Assembly: GCF_000720185.1 (NCBI RefSeq)
Contig: NZ_JOIY01000072.1
Span: 1-27,880, forward strand
Direction of reading: 5' to 3'
Length of the DNA: 27,880 bases
From: Streptomyces sp. NRRL S-340
Lineage (GTDB): Bacteria; Actinomycetota; Actinomycetes; Streptomycetales; Streptomycetaceae
This document shows, in pieces, positions 1 to 8,583 of this stretch; the stretch's first letter is position 1; each line of letters begins with the position of its first letter. A model generated the notes under the pieces. It worked only from the letters and a program-made list of their open reading frames with translations. It had not been told where the DNA came from and ran no database searches. Both the position numbers and the translations under genes were made by a program.

Positions 1-996
1 GGCGAGCACATCCCCACGAGCCACGCGGGTGGCGACCATCTGCCCGGCGGCCACGCCCCGCAGCACACCCCCAGCGGCCACGCCGGCGACCACCTGCCCG
101 GCGGCCACGCCCACGAACACGGGCCGGGGCCTTCCGCAAGCCATGAGTCGCCTGCGAACGGCCCCAGGGGAGACCACGCAGGGGATCATGGTGGTGGTCA
201 TGGAGGTGGGCCTCATGAGGGCCCGGGCGCCACAGCCTCTGGCGGCCCAGGCGGTGGCGTCGGCGAAGGGGCCGCGGGTGGTGGCCAAGGACCGGCGCAT
301 ACTGGACATGGCGGGACAGGCGCCGGCCATGAGCCGCCGCACGTGGACTACAGCGAAGGGCATGAGCGACCGTCGGAGCCCACGGGGCGCATGCAGCCGG
401 AGGATCACGCGGCCGTCGCGGAGCAATTGTCACGCGCCAAGATGCAGCCGCATGACATCGAAAAGTGCCTCACTGGACTCAGTAAGAGCCAGTACGGTGC
501 GGGGATCGCCAAGTACATCAAGGAGGGACAACTGTCCCATCTCCCTGGTTACAAGGATCTCCTCGACCAGTGCAAGCAAGTCAGCAAGAGCAGTGACATG
601 TCGCCTGCGGTCTACATGGCCATGGAACATGCGATGGATCTCCAACGGCAGGGCGTCAAGGGGCTGGCGTTCGAATGGAAGGTGCCCAAAGACAGCCTTG
701 ATCTGGACGTGCTGGTGCGGTCTGGCGATCGCATCGAGTACGGCGTCCAGCTCAAGGATGTCGACAACGCGGCGGGACTCAATACCGCGACGAGGAAGAT
801 CGCGGAGAAGCAATTGATGGGAAACATCGACGGTCAGAAGGTGGCGATTCTGGACGTCCATGACACAAAGACAGCCCTCACCGACAAGATCCTTGGTCGC
901 ATCGCCAACCGGGCTAGAATAACGAATGCCACGTTCGTGCTTCGCTTCGAAGACGGCTCGGTCACCATTCCGGCCAACGGCCCTACTTATCCGTGA
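1..996 (+). CDS. Polymorphic toxin, C-terminal part (5' end outside window), nuclease-like tip
   Basis: The reading frame is open from base 1 and ends at TGA 994-996, giving 331 visible residues. The first ~115 are a Gly/His/Pro-rich linker with imperfect repeats. A compositionally normal domain of about 215 residues follows. Near its end are Asp in LDLDVLV (codon at 706) and, after a turn, EYGVQLKDV, with Gln and Lys codons at 748 and 754. This D...QxK pattern resembles the (E/Q)xK strand of PD-(D/E)XK endonucleases found at the tips of polymorphic toxins. A low-complexity linker, C-terminal nuclease-like tip and a gene starting 7 bp downstream fit the toxin-immunity layout. The N-terminal trafficking domain is not visible, so the secretion route is unknown. 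An internal start at ATG 343 is possible but has no good ribosome site. The nuclease call is inference from motif spacing. Confidence 0.6.
   Translation, partial: GEHIPTSHAGGDHLPGGHAPQHTPSGHAGDHLPGGHAHEHGPGPSASHESPANGPRGDHAGDHGGGHGGGPHEGPGATASGGPGGGVGEGAAGGGQGPAHTGHGGTGAGHEPPHVDYSEGHERPSEPTGRMQPEDHAAVAEQLSRAKMQPHDIEKCLTGLSKSQYGAGIAKYIKEGQLSHLPGYKDLLDQCKQVSKSSDMSPAVYMAMEHAMDLQRQGVKGLAFEWKVPKDSLDLDVLVRSGDRIEYGVQLKDVDNAAGLNTATRKIAEKQLMGNIDGQKVAILDVHDTKTALTDKILGRIANRARITNATFVLRFEDGSVTIPANGPTYP
19..114 (+). repeat. Imperfect tandem repeat in the toxin linker
   Basis: Two copies encode SHAGGDHLPGGHAP (19-60) and GHAGDHLPGGHAH (76-114), separated by five codons. They lie in the His/Gly-rich linker. 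The histidine content could bind metal, or the linker may simply be a flexible spacer. Confidence 0.7.
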
Positions 997-1003
997 GGAA
1001 AAA

Positions 1004-1645
1004 ATGTCAATTCTCATGCGAGCGTCACGTGAGTGTGCATCCTGGTTCTGGGACCTGGAAGATTACGCGACGCCAGGGTTGCGGGCGGCGCTCAGTGCTG
1101 CAGCTCGGATGTCCGATGTGCTGAGGAAGCACGAACTGCTTCGCCCGGACGGGCTGGAATGGTTCTGGGCCGTTCCCGAACAGGGAGGTGCGGTCGGGAA
1201 GACCCGGCTGCAACTCACGGCTCGCCTTGATGATGAAGGGACGGCGCGCAGAGTCGAAGAATTGCGCCCCGTCGGTTTTCCAAATGCTGAATTTAGTGGC
1301 TTCCTTGTCACGGGGGTCGGTGTTTGGCTTGACGAGCACGGTGTCCAGCGCTATGAAGACCGCCTGGTTGAGCTCACTGTTTCGTCAGAGCCCCTGGGCC
1401 TCTCGGCCGATGTGTCCGTCTATCACGACATCTGGGGCCCGTACGACTTCCGCGGTATGCCGCACCCCGAAGTCCACCGGCAGAACGCTCCGCGTCTCGC
1501 GGCGGCCCTGAAGGAGCTGGACGGCATGCTGGGAGTCGCTGCGGAACCGGGGGAGGCTACGTACTTCGGGGTCGCGGAAGGGTACGGAGTCGCGGACCCG
1601 GAGGTGACCGACGGGCGTGGCCCCGACCTGACCAGCCAGCTGTGA
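1004..1645 (+). CDS. Putative immunity protein for the upstream toxin
   Basis: The start chosen is ATG 1004, preceded by GAGGAA at 995-1000, which overlaps the toxin stop. The product is 213 residues, soluble, with no signal peptide or membrane segment. It is rich in Trp and acidic residues early (SWFWDLEDY, LEWFWAVPEQ). I do not recognise a named domain. The function is inferred only from position: a small cytoplasmic protein translated immediately after a polymorphic toxin, with a 7-bp gap. An in-frame upstream ATG at 926 would overlap the toxin and has no ribosome site, so it is not used. The A+T-richer codons near 1270-1330 differ slightly from neighbouring genes, consistent with an acquired toxin-immunity cassette. 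Confidence 0.6.
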   Translation: MSILMRASRECASWFWDLEDYATPGLRAALSAAARMSDVLRKHELLRPDGLEWFWAVPEQGGAVGKTRLQLTARLDDEGTARRVEELRPVGFPNAEFSGFLVTGVGVWLDEHGVQRYEDRLVELTVSSEPLGLSADVSVYHDIWGPYDFRGMPHPEVHRQNAPRLAAALKELDGMLGVAAEPGEATYFGVAEGYGVADPEVTDGRGPDLTSQL

Positions 1646-1698
1646 CCCGCAGGAAAACACGACGACGGGCCGCCGAAGTGCGGTGAAATACTCCGCCC

Positions 1699-2214
1699 AT
1701 GAGCACCGAGACGACCGCGCGGTCCACCGGCTGGGCCCTGCGTCCCGCGGTGACGGCCGACGTCGAGCCGATCGCTGAGCTGCGGGCCGCGGTCATGCGC
1801 GCCGACCTGGAACGCCTCGGGCGTTACGACGAACACCGGGTGCGGCAGCGGCTGCGGGACGCCTTCTCCACCCGGTACACGTCCGTCATCGTGGCCGACG
1901 GCGAACTCGCCGGCTGTGTGACGTTCCGCCCGGTCGACGGCAGGCAGTGGCTGGAGCACTTCTACCTCGCCCCGCGGCACCAGGGCCGGGGCCTCGGCTC
2001 CACCGTGCTGCGCACGCTGCTGGAACGGGCCGACGCGGAAGGCACGGCCGTCGCGCTGCACGTCCTCCAGGGCAGCCCCGCCCGCCGGCTCTACGAACGC
2101 CACGGTTTCGTCCTGGAAGCGGAGGACCCGGTCGACGTCCTCATGGTCCGCCCACCGGCAGGGCCTCCGCACAGGGCCGCGATCCCCGGTCCGCGACCCC
2201 ACGAGGCCGAGTAG
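1699..2214 (+). CDS. GNAT-family N-acetyltransferase
   Basis: This 171-residue protein has the standard GNAT order. An N-terminal LRPAVTADVEPIAELR strand-helix is followed by central strands SVIVADGELAGCVTF. Motif A is HQGRGLGSTVL (residues 94-104), the acetyl-CoA pyrophosphate loop of the Q/RxxGxG/A type. Motif B is SPARRLYERHGF. It should transfer an acetyl group from acetyl-CoA to an amine; the substrate cannot be read from the sequence. The last ~20 residues are Pro-rich and probably disordered. There is no clear Shine-Dalgarno sequence before ATG 1699. It lies 53 bp after the immunity gene on the same strand and converges on the NB-ARC gene. Confidence 0.85.
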   Translation: MSTETTARSTGWALRPAVTADVEPIAELRAAVMRADLERLGRYDEHRVRQRLRDAFSTRYTSVIVADGELAGCVTFRPVDGRQWLEHFYLAPRHQGRGLGSTVLRTLLERADAEGTAVALHVLQGSPARRLYERHGFVLEAEDPVDVLMVRPPAGPPHRAAIPGPRPHEAE

Positions 2215-2228
2215 CCCACAGTCCCTGC

Positions 2229-2270
2229 CAGTAGCCAGTAGCCAGTAGCCAGTAGCCAGTAGCCAGTAGC
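2229..2270. repeat. Exact heptanucleotide tandem repeat, (CAGTAGC)x6
   Basis: Six perfect copies of CAGTAGC fill 42 bp, starting 15 bp after the acetyltransferase stop. Because 7 is not a multiple of 3, the TAG in each unit falls in all three forward frames. No hairpin was seen. The rest of 2215-2411 is GC-rich and non-coding, with a 15-bp direct repeat (2366-2380 and 2405-2419). Confidence 0.95.
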
Positions 2271-2411
2271 CCCCCGAGTGGTCAGCAGCCGAGCAGGAGC
2301 AGGGGCCGAGGGAGTCTCGCAGGCGTCGTGCCGCAGCGCGGAGACGACAGCCGCCGCCCGCGACGGCTCACGTCACCGCCTCCCTCGCGAGACCGCCCGC
2401 GGCAGCTCACG

Positions 2412-4685
2412 TCACCGCCCCCGGTGCCCGTGACGGACGCGAGCCCCGGACCGGTGCGGCGGCTCCGTCTCGTCGGCCTCGGCGGCTGCGGAGAGTTCCC
2501 CGTGTTCGCGGCAACTGCCTTCCTCCAGTAGGCGGTTGGCCAGAGCGAAGGCGTCCTCCGTCTTGGGGTGGGACTTGCCCAGCCGGGTGTTCAGGATCAG
2601 TGCGCCCCTGCGCGCGAGGGCCGCCGCGGTCGGGTCGCCCAGCGCGTGCACGGCCCGGGCCTTGAGCAGCAGGGCGTACCCGATGTACAGGTGGTCCGGC
2701 TCGTAACTGGCCTCGCGGATCCGTAACGCCCGGGAGATCAGCGGCACGGCCACGGCGTGGTCGTCCAGGTCGAGGTGGACACTGGCCAGTGCTATCAGGT
2801 CGAAGCTCACGTACGGGTCGTCCGGCCCGTACGCCGCCTCGTCGATCCGCAGCGCCCGCTCGGCCAGGGGCACCGCCGCCTCGTGATCACCGAGAAGGTG
2901 ACGGATCCGGGCCAGGGTGGCCAGGTCCGTCGCGATGGCGGGACTGGTCGCCGGCAGACAGGACTCGTGCAGGCCCAGCGCACGTTCCGCCAGCGGACGC
3001 GCCCGCTCCGGAGCGCCGCGGTCCCGGTGGATCTGCGCCAGGGTGATCAGGTCGAAGCCGGTCTCCGCGTCCCGCTGCCCGAGCGATTCGTCGATCGCGA
3101 GAGCCCGCTCGCACAGGGGCAGTGCCACCGAGTGGTCCCCGATCGAGAGGAGGAACGCCGACGCCAGCCGCAGCAGCGTCGCCGTCTGGGCGGCGCACTC
3201 GGCCGGCGGCTCGTCCTTGGTCACCGCGAGGGCGTGCGGGAGCAGTTCCTGCCACCGCGACCGCGCCTGCGGGTCACCGTGGATGTCGTGCGGCACGGCC
3301 GCGAGCAGCGTCCGGCACAGCCGCGTGCGCGCGTCGGCGCGCACGTCGTCCGGCATGGCGGCGCGGATGGCGGCCTGCACCAGGCGGTGCAGCACCAGGG
3401 AGGAGGCGCCGCGCCGGGCGAGCCCCAGGCCGGCCAGGGCACCGACCGTCGTGTCCCACGCCACCGGGTCGGCCGCCGCCGCGATCAGCGGTTCCTCGCC
3501 GCCGCCGAACAGGTCCAGCGGGATCGGCTCCGGGGCCAGCAGCGCACACAGCTCCAGCAGCCGCATGGCCTGCGGACGCTGGCTCTGCAGCTTGCGCACG
3601 CTGAGCTGCCACAGGGTGGCGACCACCACCGCCGGCCGGTCGGTCAGTTCACCCAGTGCGATCATGTCCTCCAGCCGCGACGCCAGCAGAGCCAGGTACT
3701 CCGCGGGCGCGGTGTGGTGGTAGTCCATGTACCCGGCCGCCTGCTCCAGCGCCAGCGGCAGGTCCCCCAGGTGCTCGGCGATCCGGTCCGCCACCGCTGC
3801 GGTCATCCCGCACACCCGCCGGGTCAGCAGTTCCACAGCCTCCCGCCGGGAGAAGACGTCCAGGTCGATGACGCCGGCCCTGCCCGACCAGCCGCGCAGC
3901 CTGGTCGTGACGATGAGGTGGCCGCCGCTGCCCAGATCACCCGACGGCAGCGCGTCCATGAGCGTGCCGGGTCTCTCGCCGTTGTCGAAGATGACCAGCC
4001 AGGGCCGGTGGTCCCGCAGTTCGCCGTACACCCGGGGGACGACCTGTTCGGAGTCCACCTCCGCCAGTCCCAGCTCCCGGGCCAGCGAAGCGAACTGCGA
4101 GGGCACCAGATCGGGGTCCTCCGCGTCCACGAACGCCACGAACCGGTACTCCGACCGGTAGAGGTAGGCGTACTCGACCGCGAGCTGTGTCTTGCCGACA
4201 CCGCCCAGCCCGTGCACGACCTGCATCGCGCCCTCGCCGCCCGAGGTCAGGCGCTGCCGTAACTCGCGCAAGGTGGCGTCGCGGCCGGTGAAGTGGGTGT
4301 TGCGCGGCGGCAGCCGGTAGGTCGCCGGACGGCGCCGCGGGCCCGGAGGGCGGGCGGCCGGCGCGCCGGCCTTTCCGGCCGCGGTCTCGAACAGGTCGGT
4401 GAGCGTGGCGTGGTCGCTCCGCAGCCGCGCGAGTTCCTCCTCGCAGGAGAGGTCGATCCGACCGGCGTGCGCGGCGCGGACGCAGGCGGCCACATAGGCC
4501 GCGACCCGCTCCCACGGGGGCGGTTTGCTGAACTTGCCCGCCAGCAGGTCCGACAGCGACGACCGGGTGAGGACCTTGTGCTCGTCGTGGGCCAGCAACC
4601 GCGCCTGGGCCGGTGAGCCCGCGGCCGTGCGCAACCGCTGCAACCGGTTGACGAACCAGCTTTGTGGTGAGCCAGGTCCCCTCAT
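2412..4685 (-). CDS. HTH-like / NB-ARC ATPase / TPR regulatory protein (STAND family)
   Basis: The start is ATG at 4685 (complement CAT 4683-4685), with GGGGGAAAG about 8 nt upstream. It gives 757 residues; a longer frame to 4901 is probably untranslated. Residues 1-75 resemble the atypical helical XRE-like N-terminus of Streptomyces regulators (RSSLSDLLAGKF...WERVAAYVAAC). NB-ARC follows, with P-loop GLGGVGKT (159-166), Walker B WLVIFDN (229-235) and GDLPLAL (307-313). A winged-helix-like spacer comes next, then TPR-type repeats of about 42 residues from ~500 to 720 (repeated PLAERALxIxE...YxxxDLxxLA). STAND proteins are nucleotide-switched scaffolds or sensors; the ligand is unknown. There is no signal peptide, so it is cytoplasmic. 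It is divergent from the lectin gene. Confidence 0.85.
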   Translation of the reverse strand: MRGPGSPQSWFVNRLQRLRTAAGSPAQARLLAHDEHKVLTRSSLSDLLAGKFSKPPPWERVAAYVAACVRAAHAGRIDLSCEEELARLRSDHATLTDLFETAAGKAGAPAARPPGPRRRPATYRLPPRNTHFTGRDATLRELRQRLTSGGEGAMQVVHGLGGVGKTQLAVEYAYLYRSEYRFVAFVDAEDPDLVPSQFASLARELGLAEVDSEQVVPRVYGELRDHRPWLVIFDNGERPGTLMDALPSGDLGSGGHLIVTTRLRGWSGRAGVIDLDVFSRREAVELLTRRVCGMTAAVADRIAEHLGDLPLALEQAAGYMDYHHTAPAEYLALLASRLEDMIALGELTDRPAVVVATLWQLSVRKLQSQRPQAMRLLELCALLAPEPIPLDLFGGGEEPLIAAAADPVAWDTTVGALAGLGLARRGASSLVLHRLVQAAIRAAMPDDVRADARTRLCRTLLAAVPHDIHGDPQARSRWQELLPHALAVTKDEPPAECAAQTATLLRLASAFLLSIGDHSVALPLCERALAIDESLGQRDAETGFDLITLAQIHRDRGAPERARPLAERALGLHESCLPATSPAIATDLATLARIRHLLGDHEAAVPLAERALRIDEAAYGPDDPYVSFDLIALASVHLDLDDHAVAVPLISRALRIREASYEPDHLYIGYALLLKARAVHALGDPTAAALARRGALILNTRLGKSHPKTEDAFALANRLLEEGSCREHGELSAAAEADETEPPHRSGARVRHGHRGR

Positions 4686-4878
4686 GTACGCGGCTTTCCC
4701 CCGCTCCGCTCTCCGGAACCGTCCGGACTCCCAAGCCCGCGGACGCGGCGCGGCCAGCGGGGGAGCCCGGCGGATCCGGACTCCTCCGGGACCGCCGCAC
4801 CCGCGCGGCACCACCCGGCACCGTGGACGGCGGCACAGACGGAACGCCGATGACCTGAACTCGACGAGGGGATCAACC

Positions 4879-5349
4879 ATGGAACTCAAGGCAAGCCTCA
4901 CCCGACTCGCCGGCGCGGGCGCGGCGCTCGCATGCGGTGCGGCGCTGCTGGCCGGCGGCGCGACCTCGGCCCAGGCGGCGGCGGTGAACTACCAGGTGAT
5001 CAACGGCAACAGCAGCAACTCCTGCCTCCAGGTGAACATCTCGGGAGGCAAGGGCAACCTGGTCCTCGGCACCTGCGACCGCAGCGCGAAGCAGGTGTGG
5101 CAGATCAGCGGCGGCGTCTTCAGGAACCCGGCGTCGGGCCACTGCCTCGACGGGAACGGCACGGACGTCTACACGTTCCCCTGCAACGGCGGCGCGTACC
5201 AGAAGTGGACGACGACGTCCGGCAGTCCGAAGTCGATCCGGCACGACCAGAGCGGCAAGTACCTGGACGCGAACGGAAAGGTGGGGGCCACGGTCGTCTT
5301 CCAGCCCACCATCGGCACGGCGTCCCGCTGGGTGATCGACCCGGTGTGA
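4879..5349 (+). CDS. Secreted ricin B-type (RICIN) lectin-domain protein
   Basis: ATG 4879 is preceded by GAGGGG at 4866-4871. The product is 156 residues. Residues 1-33 form a Sec signal peptide with a positive start, a hydrophobic Ala/Leu/Gly core and an AQA-A cleavage site. The rest is one beta-trefoil RICIN domain with QxW-type motifs (QVWQI, QKWTT) and paired Cys (SCLQ...TCDR, HCLDG...PCNGG). Such domains bind galactose, xylan or other sugars; here it stands alone with no catalytic domain, so it is a free secreted lectin. The ORF extends upstream to 4525, but that part is antisense to the NB-ARC gene and lacks a ribosome site. Confidence 0.85.
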   Translation: MELKASLTRLAGAGAALACGAALLAGGATSAQAAAVNYQVINGNSSNSCLQVNISGGKGNLVLGTCDRSAKQVWQISGGVFRNPASGHCLDGNGTDVYTFPCNGGAYQKWTTTSGSPKSIRHDQSGKYLDANGKVGATVVFQPTIGTASRWVIDPV

Positions 5350-5373
5350 CCCGCCGGCCGGCGCCGTGAGCCG

Positions 5374-5401
5374 GGCGGGCCGCCCTCACCGGCGGCCCGC
5401 C
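5374..5401. terminator. GC-rich hairpin after the lectin gene
   Basis: A perfect 11-bp stem, GGCGGGCCGCC (5374-5384) with GGCGGCCCGCC (5391-5401), and a 6-nt loop, 25 bp after the lectin stop. It has no T-run, as is common in Streptomyces. Confidence 0.7.
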
Positions 5402-5588
5402 GCCCCACAGCCTCCACGCACGAGCGCCCGGAATCCCGTGCTTTCACGGCCTTCTCCCCGGAGCCGGCTCGCGGAGACCTTCCATGCCTGCCGAGAGCGG
5501 CCTTCACGGGTCGCCCTTCTTCCCCGGTCAGCGGCTCCGCGAGGCCGCCCTCGCGGAACCCGACCGGGCCGGGCAGGTGCCGACGGCC

Positions 5589-6230
5589 TCACTCCTCGTC
5601 CCCGGCGAACACCTCCCGCGCATCCGTCGCCTGCACAGCCCGCTGGGCCCACGTCTCGAGCCGGTCCAGGTCCGTGCAGGTGTTCACCCGCTCGCGGACG
5701 GCGTCCGGTACCGGGATGCCCCGCCATTGGAGGATGCGCAGGGTCATCTCCCGGCGGTCCTGGAGGCGGCCCTGCTCCACACCTTCCTCCCGCCCCTCCT
5801 CCCGCACCTGCTCGGCAAGGGGATGCCGCCAGAAGTACTGCGTCGCCGTCATCAGTTCCCTCCACATCTGTTGTGCCTGAGGGTCGGCCAGGCACGAGTC
5901 GACGAATTGCACGAAGACCGCGGCGTTGTCGGGGTCGATCGTCCGCAGAGCGGATGCCAGGGACTCCAGTATGGCCGGGGCCTGCGGACCGCGGCCGTGT
6001 GTCATCGCCGAGAGCACCGCAAGGGGTACGTCCCGTTCGGCCTGCCGTTCGTCGGCGATCACGGGCACGTTGTCCGGGCCCAGCACCAGCGGACGGACGG
6101 TCAGCGAGTCCCAGCCCGGGAAGCCGAGCCGGATGGGGCGGGACGCCCATCGTGCCGTGGCGCTGCTCTGGGTGGTCACGATGAGCACCGGCTCGCACCG
6201 GTACTTCTCGTACAGGCAGGACAAGTAACG
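5589..6230 (-). pseudogene. 5'-truncated Rpn/PD-(D/E)XK-family (transposase-like) gene remnant
   Basis: The reading frame from about 6230 to TGA 5589 matches what I recall of the C-terminal half of a common Streptomyces family of ~290 residues. Landmarks are EPVLIVTTQSSATARWA, RPLVLGPDNVPVI, LAVLSAMTHGR, the charged EGREEGVEQGR stretch and the ending IPVPDAVRERVNTCTDLDRLETWAQRA. The N-terminal half, which holds the nuclease catalytic strand in intact members, is missing. Upstream of 6230 the frame turns into low-complexity sequence running antisense into the helicase gene. No plausible start with a ribosome site is present; the nearest in-frame GTG codons are internal. I call it a deletion remnant. 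The family name is from memory and not tested. Confidence 0.65.
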
Positions 6231-6314
6231 AGCCGCAGGGGCGGAAGTCGCGCCCGGGGCGGCCGTCCCTCCCCGCCCGCCCCCTGCCCATCCACCCCTG
6301 TCACCCCCCACCGG

Positions 6315-6327
6315 TACCGTCGGGACC
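6315..6327 (+). promoter_or_regulatory. Leaderless-type -10 element before the helicase
   Basis: TACCGT (6315-6320) is followed by 7 nt and then ATG 6328. There is no Shine-Dalgarno sequence. In Streptomyces, a -10 box ending 6-7 nt before the start codon usually means transcription begins at the start codon. The same arrangement occurs at 20520. Confidence 0.5.
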
Positions 6328-8583
6328 ATGGCGCAACAGGCGGGGACCCACACCGGTGAGCGGCGGCTCGCCGTGGTCGAAGGGGTGCTGGAGCGGATCA
6401 CGTACGCGAACGAGGAGAACGGGTACACGGTCGCGCGGGTCGACACCGGCAGGGGCGCCGGCGACCTGCTCACCGTCGTCGGGGCGCTGCTCGGTGCGCA
6501 GGTGGGGGAGTCGCTGCGGTTGGAGGGGCGGTGGGGGTCCCATCCGCAGTACGGGAAGCAGTTCCACGTCGAGAACTACACGACCGTCCTGCCGGCCACG
6601 GTCCAGGGCATCCGTCGCTACCTCGGCTCCGGACTGGTCAAGGGGATCGGACCGGTCTTCGCCGACCGGATCACGCAGCACTTCGGGGTGGACACCCTCC
6701 GGGTCATCGAGGAGGAGCCCGAGCGGCTCATCGAGGTCCCCGGGCTCGGGCCCAAGCGGACCAGGAAGATCGCCGACGCCTGGGAGGAGCAGAAGGCGAT
6801 CAAGGAGGTCATGCTCTTCCTCCAGACCGTGGAGGTGTCCACCTCCATCGCCGTGCGGATCTACAAGAAGTACGGTGACGCCTCGATCTCCGTGGTGAGG
6901 AACCACCCGTACCGGCTCGCCGCCGACGTCTGGGGCATCGGGTTCCTGACCGCCGACAAGATCGCCCGGTCCGTCGGCATCCCGCACGACAGCCCGGAGC
7001 GGGTCAAGGCGGGGCTCCAGTACGCGCTGTCGCAGTCCGCCGACCAGGGGCACTGCTACTTGCCCGAGGAGCGGCTGATCGCCGACGCCGTGAAGCTGCT
7101 CCAGGTCGACACCGGGCTCGTCATCGAGTGCCTGGCCGCCCTCGCGGAGCCGGACGAGGACGGCGGCGACCCCGGGGTCGTACGGGAGAGGGTGCCCGCG
7201 GCCGAGGGGGACGCGCAGGAGTCCGTCAGCGCCGTCTACCTCGTGCCCTTCCACCGGGCCGAACTCTCCCTCTCCGCCCAGTTGCTGCGGCTGCTGCGGA
7301 CCGGGGAGGACCGGATGCCGGGGTTCCGGGACGTGGCCTGGGACAAGGCGCTCGGATGGCTCAAGGGGCGCACGGGGACCGACCTCGCGCCCGAGCAGGA
7401 GGCGGCCGTCAAGCTGGCGCTGACCGAGAAGGTGGCGGTGCTGACCGGCGGCCCCGGGTGCGGCAAGTCGTTCACCGTGCGGTCGGTCGTGGAGCTGGCC
7501 CGCGCCAAGAAGGCCAAGGTGGTGCTGGCCGCGCCGACCGGCCGGGCCGCCAAACGGCTCGCCGAGCTGACCGGCGCCGAGGCCTCCACCGTCCACCGGC
7601 TGCTGGAGCTGAAGCCCGGCGGCGACGCGGCGTACGACAGGGACCGGCCGCTGGACGCCGACCTCGTCGTCGTCGACGAGGCGTCCATGCTGGACCTGCT
7701 GCTCGCCAACAAGCTGGTCAAGGCCGTACCGCCGGGCGCCCACCTGCTGTTCGTGGGGGACGTGGACCAGTTGCCCAGCGTGGGCGCGGGCGAGGTGCTC
7801 CGGGACCTGCTGGCCGGCGGCAGCCCGATCCCGGCGGTGCGCCTCACCCGTGTCTTCCGCCAGGCCCAGCAGTCCGGCGTGGTGACCAACGCGCACCGGA
7901 TCAACTCCGGGCAGCATCCGCTCACCGACGGCATGAAGGACTTCTTCCTCTTCGTCGAGGACGACACCGAGGAGGCGGGCCGGCTCACCGTGGACGTCGC
8001 CGCGCGCCGGATCCCGGCCCGCTTCGGGCTCGACCCGCGCCGGGACGTGCAGGTGCTCGCCCCCATGCACCGGGGGCCCGCGGGCGCGGGCGCGCTGAAC
8101 GGGCTGCTCCAGCAGGCCGTCACCCCGGGCCGCCCCGACCTGCCGGAGAAGCGGCTGGGCGGCCGGGTCTTCCGGGTCGGCGACAAGGTCACCCAGATCC
8201 GCAACAACTACGAGAAGGGGGCCAACGGCGTCTTCAACGGCACCGTGGGCGTGGTCACCTCGCTCGACCCGGTCGACCAGCGCCTGACGGTGCTGACGGA
8301 CGAGGACGAGGAGGTGCCCTACGACTTCGACGAGCTGGACGAACTCGCGCACGCCTACGCGGTGACCATCCACCGCTCGCAGGGCAGCGAGTATCCGGCC
8401 GTCGTCATCCCGGTGACCACCGGGGCCTGGATGATGCTCCAGCGGAACCTGCTCTACACGGCGGTGACCCGGGCCAAGAAGCTGGTCGTCCTGGTCGGTT
8501 CGCGCAAGGCGATCGGCCAGGCGGTGCGTACGGTGTCGGCGGGACGCCGGTGCACGGCGCTGGATTTCCGGCTCAAGGGCTGA
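6328..8583 (+). CDS. recD2: RecD2-type ATP-dependent 5'-3' DNA helicase (SF1B)
   Basis: A 751-residue protein, the usual RecD2 length. The N-terminal part contains an OB-like strand region (VEGVLERITYANEENGYTVARV) and helix-hairpin-helix repeats (LVKGIGPVFADRI, LIEVPGLGPKRTRKIA). The helicase core has Walker A GGPGCGKS at about 374-381, Walker B VVVDEAS at about 448-454, motif III GDVDQLPSVG, motif IV RLTRVFRQ, an SH3-like insertion near RVGDKVTQIRNNYEKGANGVFNGTVG, motif V TIHRSQGSEYPAVVIP and motif VI LLYTAVTRAKK. RecD2 unwinds DNA 5'-3' and acts in repair outside RecBCD. It probably starts leaderless. An extra C-terminal extension is absent. Its neighbour citA has its own promoter region. 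Confidence 0.93.
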   Translation: MAQQAGTHTGERRLAVVEGVLERITYANEENGYTVARVDTGRGAGDLLTVVGALLGAQVGESLRLEGRWGSHPQYGKQFHVENYTTVLPATVQGIRRYLGSGLVKGIGPVFADRITQHFGVDTLRVIEEEPERLIEVPGLGPKRTRKIADAWEEQKAIKEVMLFLQTVEVSTSIAVRIYKKYGDASISVVRNHPYRLAADVWGIGFLTADKIARSVGIPHDSPERVKAGLQYALSQSADQGHCYLPEERLIADAVKLLQVDTGLVIECLAALAEPDEDGGDPGVVRERVPAAEGDAQESVSAVYLVPFHRAELSLSAQLLRLLRTGEDRMPGFRDVAWDKALGWLKGRTGTDLAPEQEAAVKLALTEKVAVLTGGPGCGKSFTVRSVVELARAKKAKVVLAAPTGRAAKRLAELTGAEASTVHRLLELKPGGDAAYDRDRPLDADLVVVDEASMLDLLLANKLVKAVPPGAHLLFVGDVDQLPSVGAGEVLRDLLAGGSPIPAVRLTRVFRQAQQSGVVTNAHRINSGQHPLTDGMKDFFLFVEDDTEEAGRLTVDVAARRIPARFGLDPRRDVQVLAPMHRGPAGAGALNGLLQQAVTPGRPDLPEKRLGGRVFRVGDKVTQIRNNYEKGANGVFNGTVGVVTSLDPVDQRLTVLTDEDEEVPYDFDELDELAHAYAVTIHRSQGSEYPAVVIPVTTGAWMMLQRNLLYTAVTRAKKLVVLVGSRKAIGQAVRTVSAGRRCTALDFRLKG

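Noticed and set aside
2757..4262. 501-codon plus-strand frame opposite the NB-ARC gene
   Set aside because: Gln/Arg/Val-rich shadow with no motifs; the minus strand carries the P-loop and TPRs.
5484..6359. 291-codon plus-strand frame over the Rpn-like remnant
   Set aside because: The recognisable protein similarity is on the minus strand.
6301..8373. 690-codon minus-strand frame opposite recD2
   Set aside because: Composition is biased and low-complexity; the plus strand carries a complete SF1B helicase.
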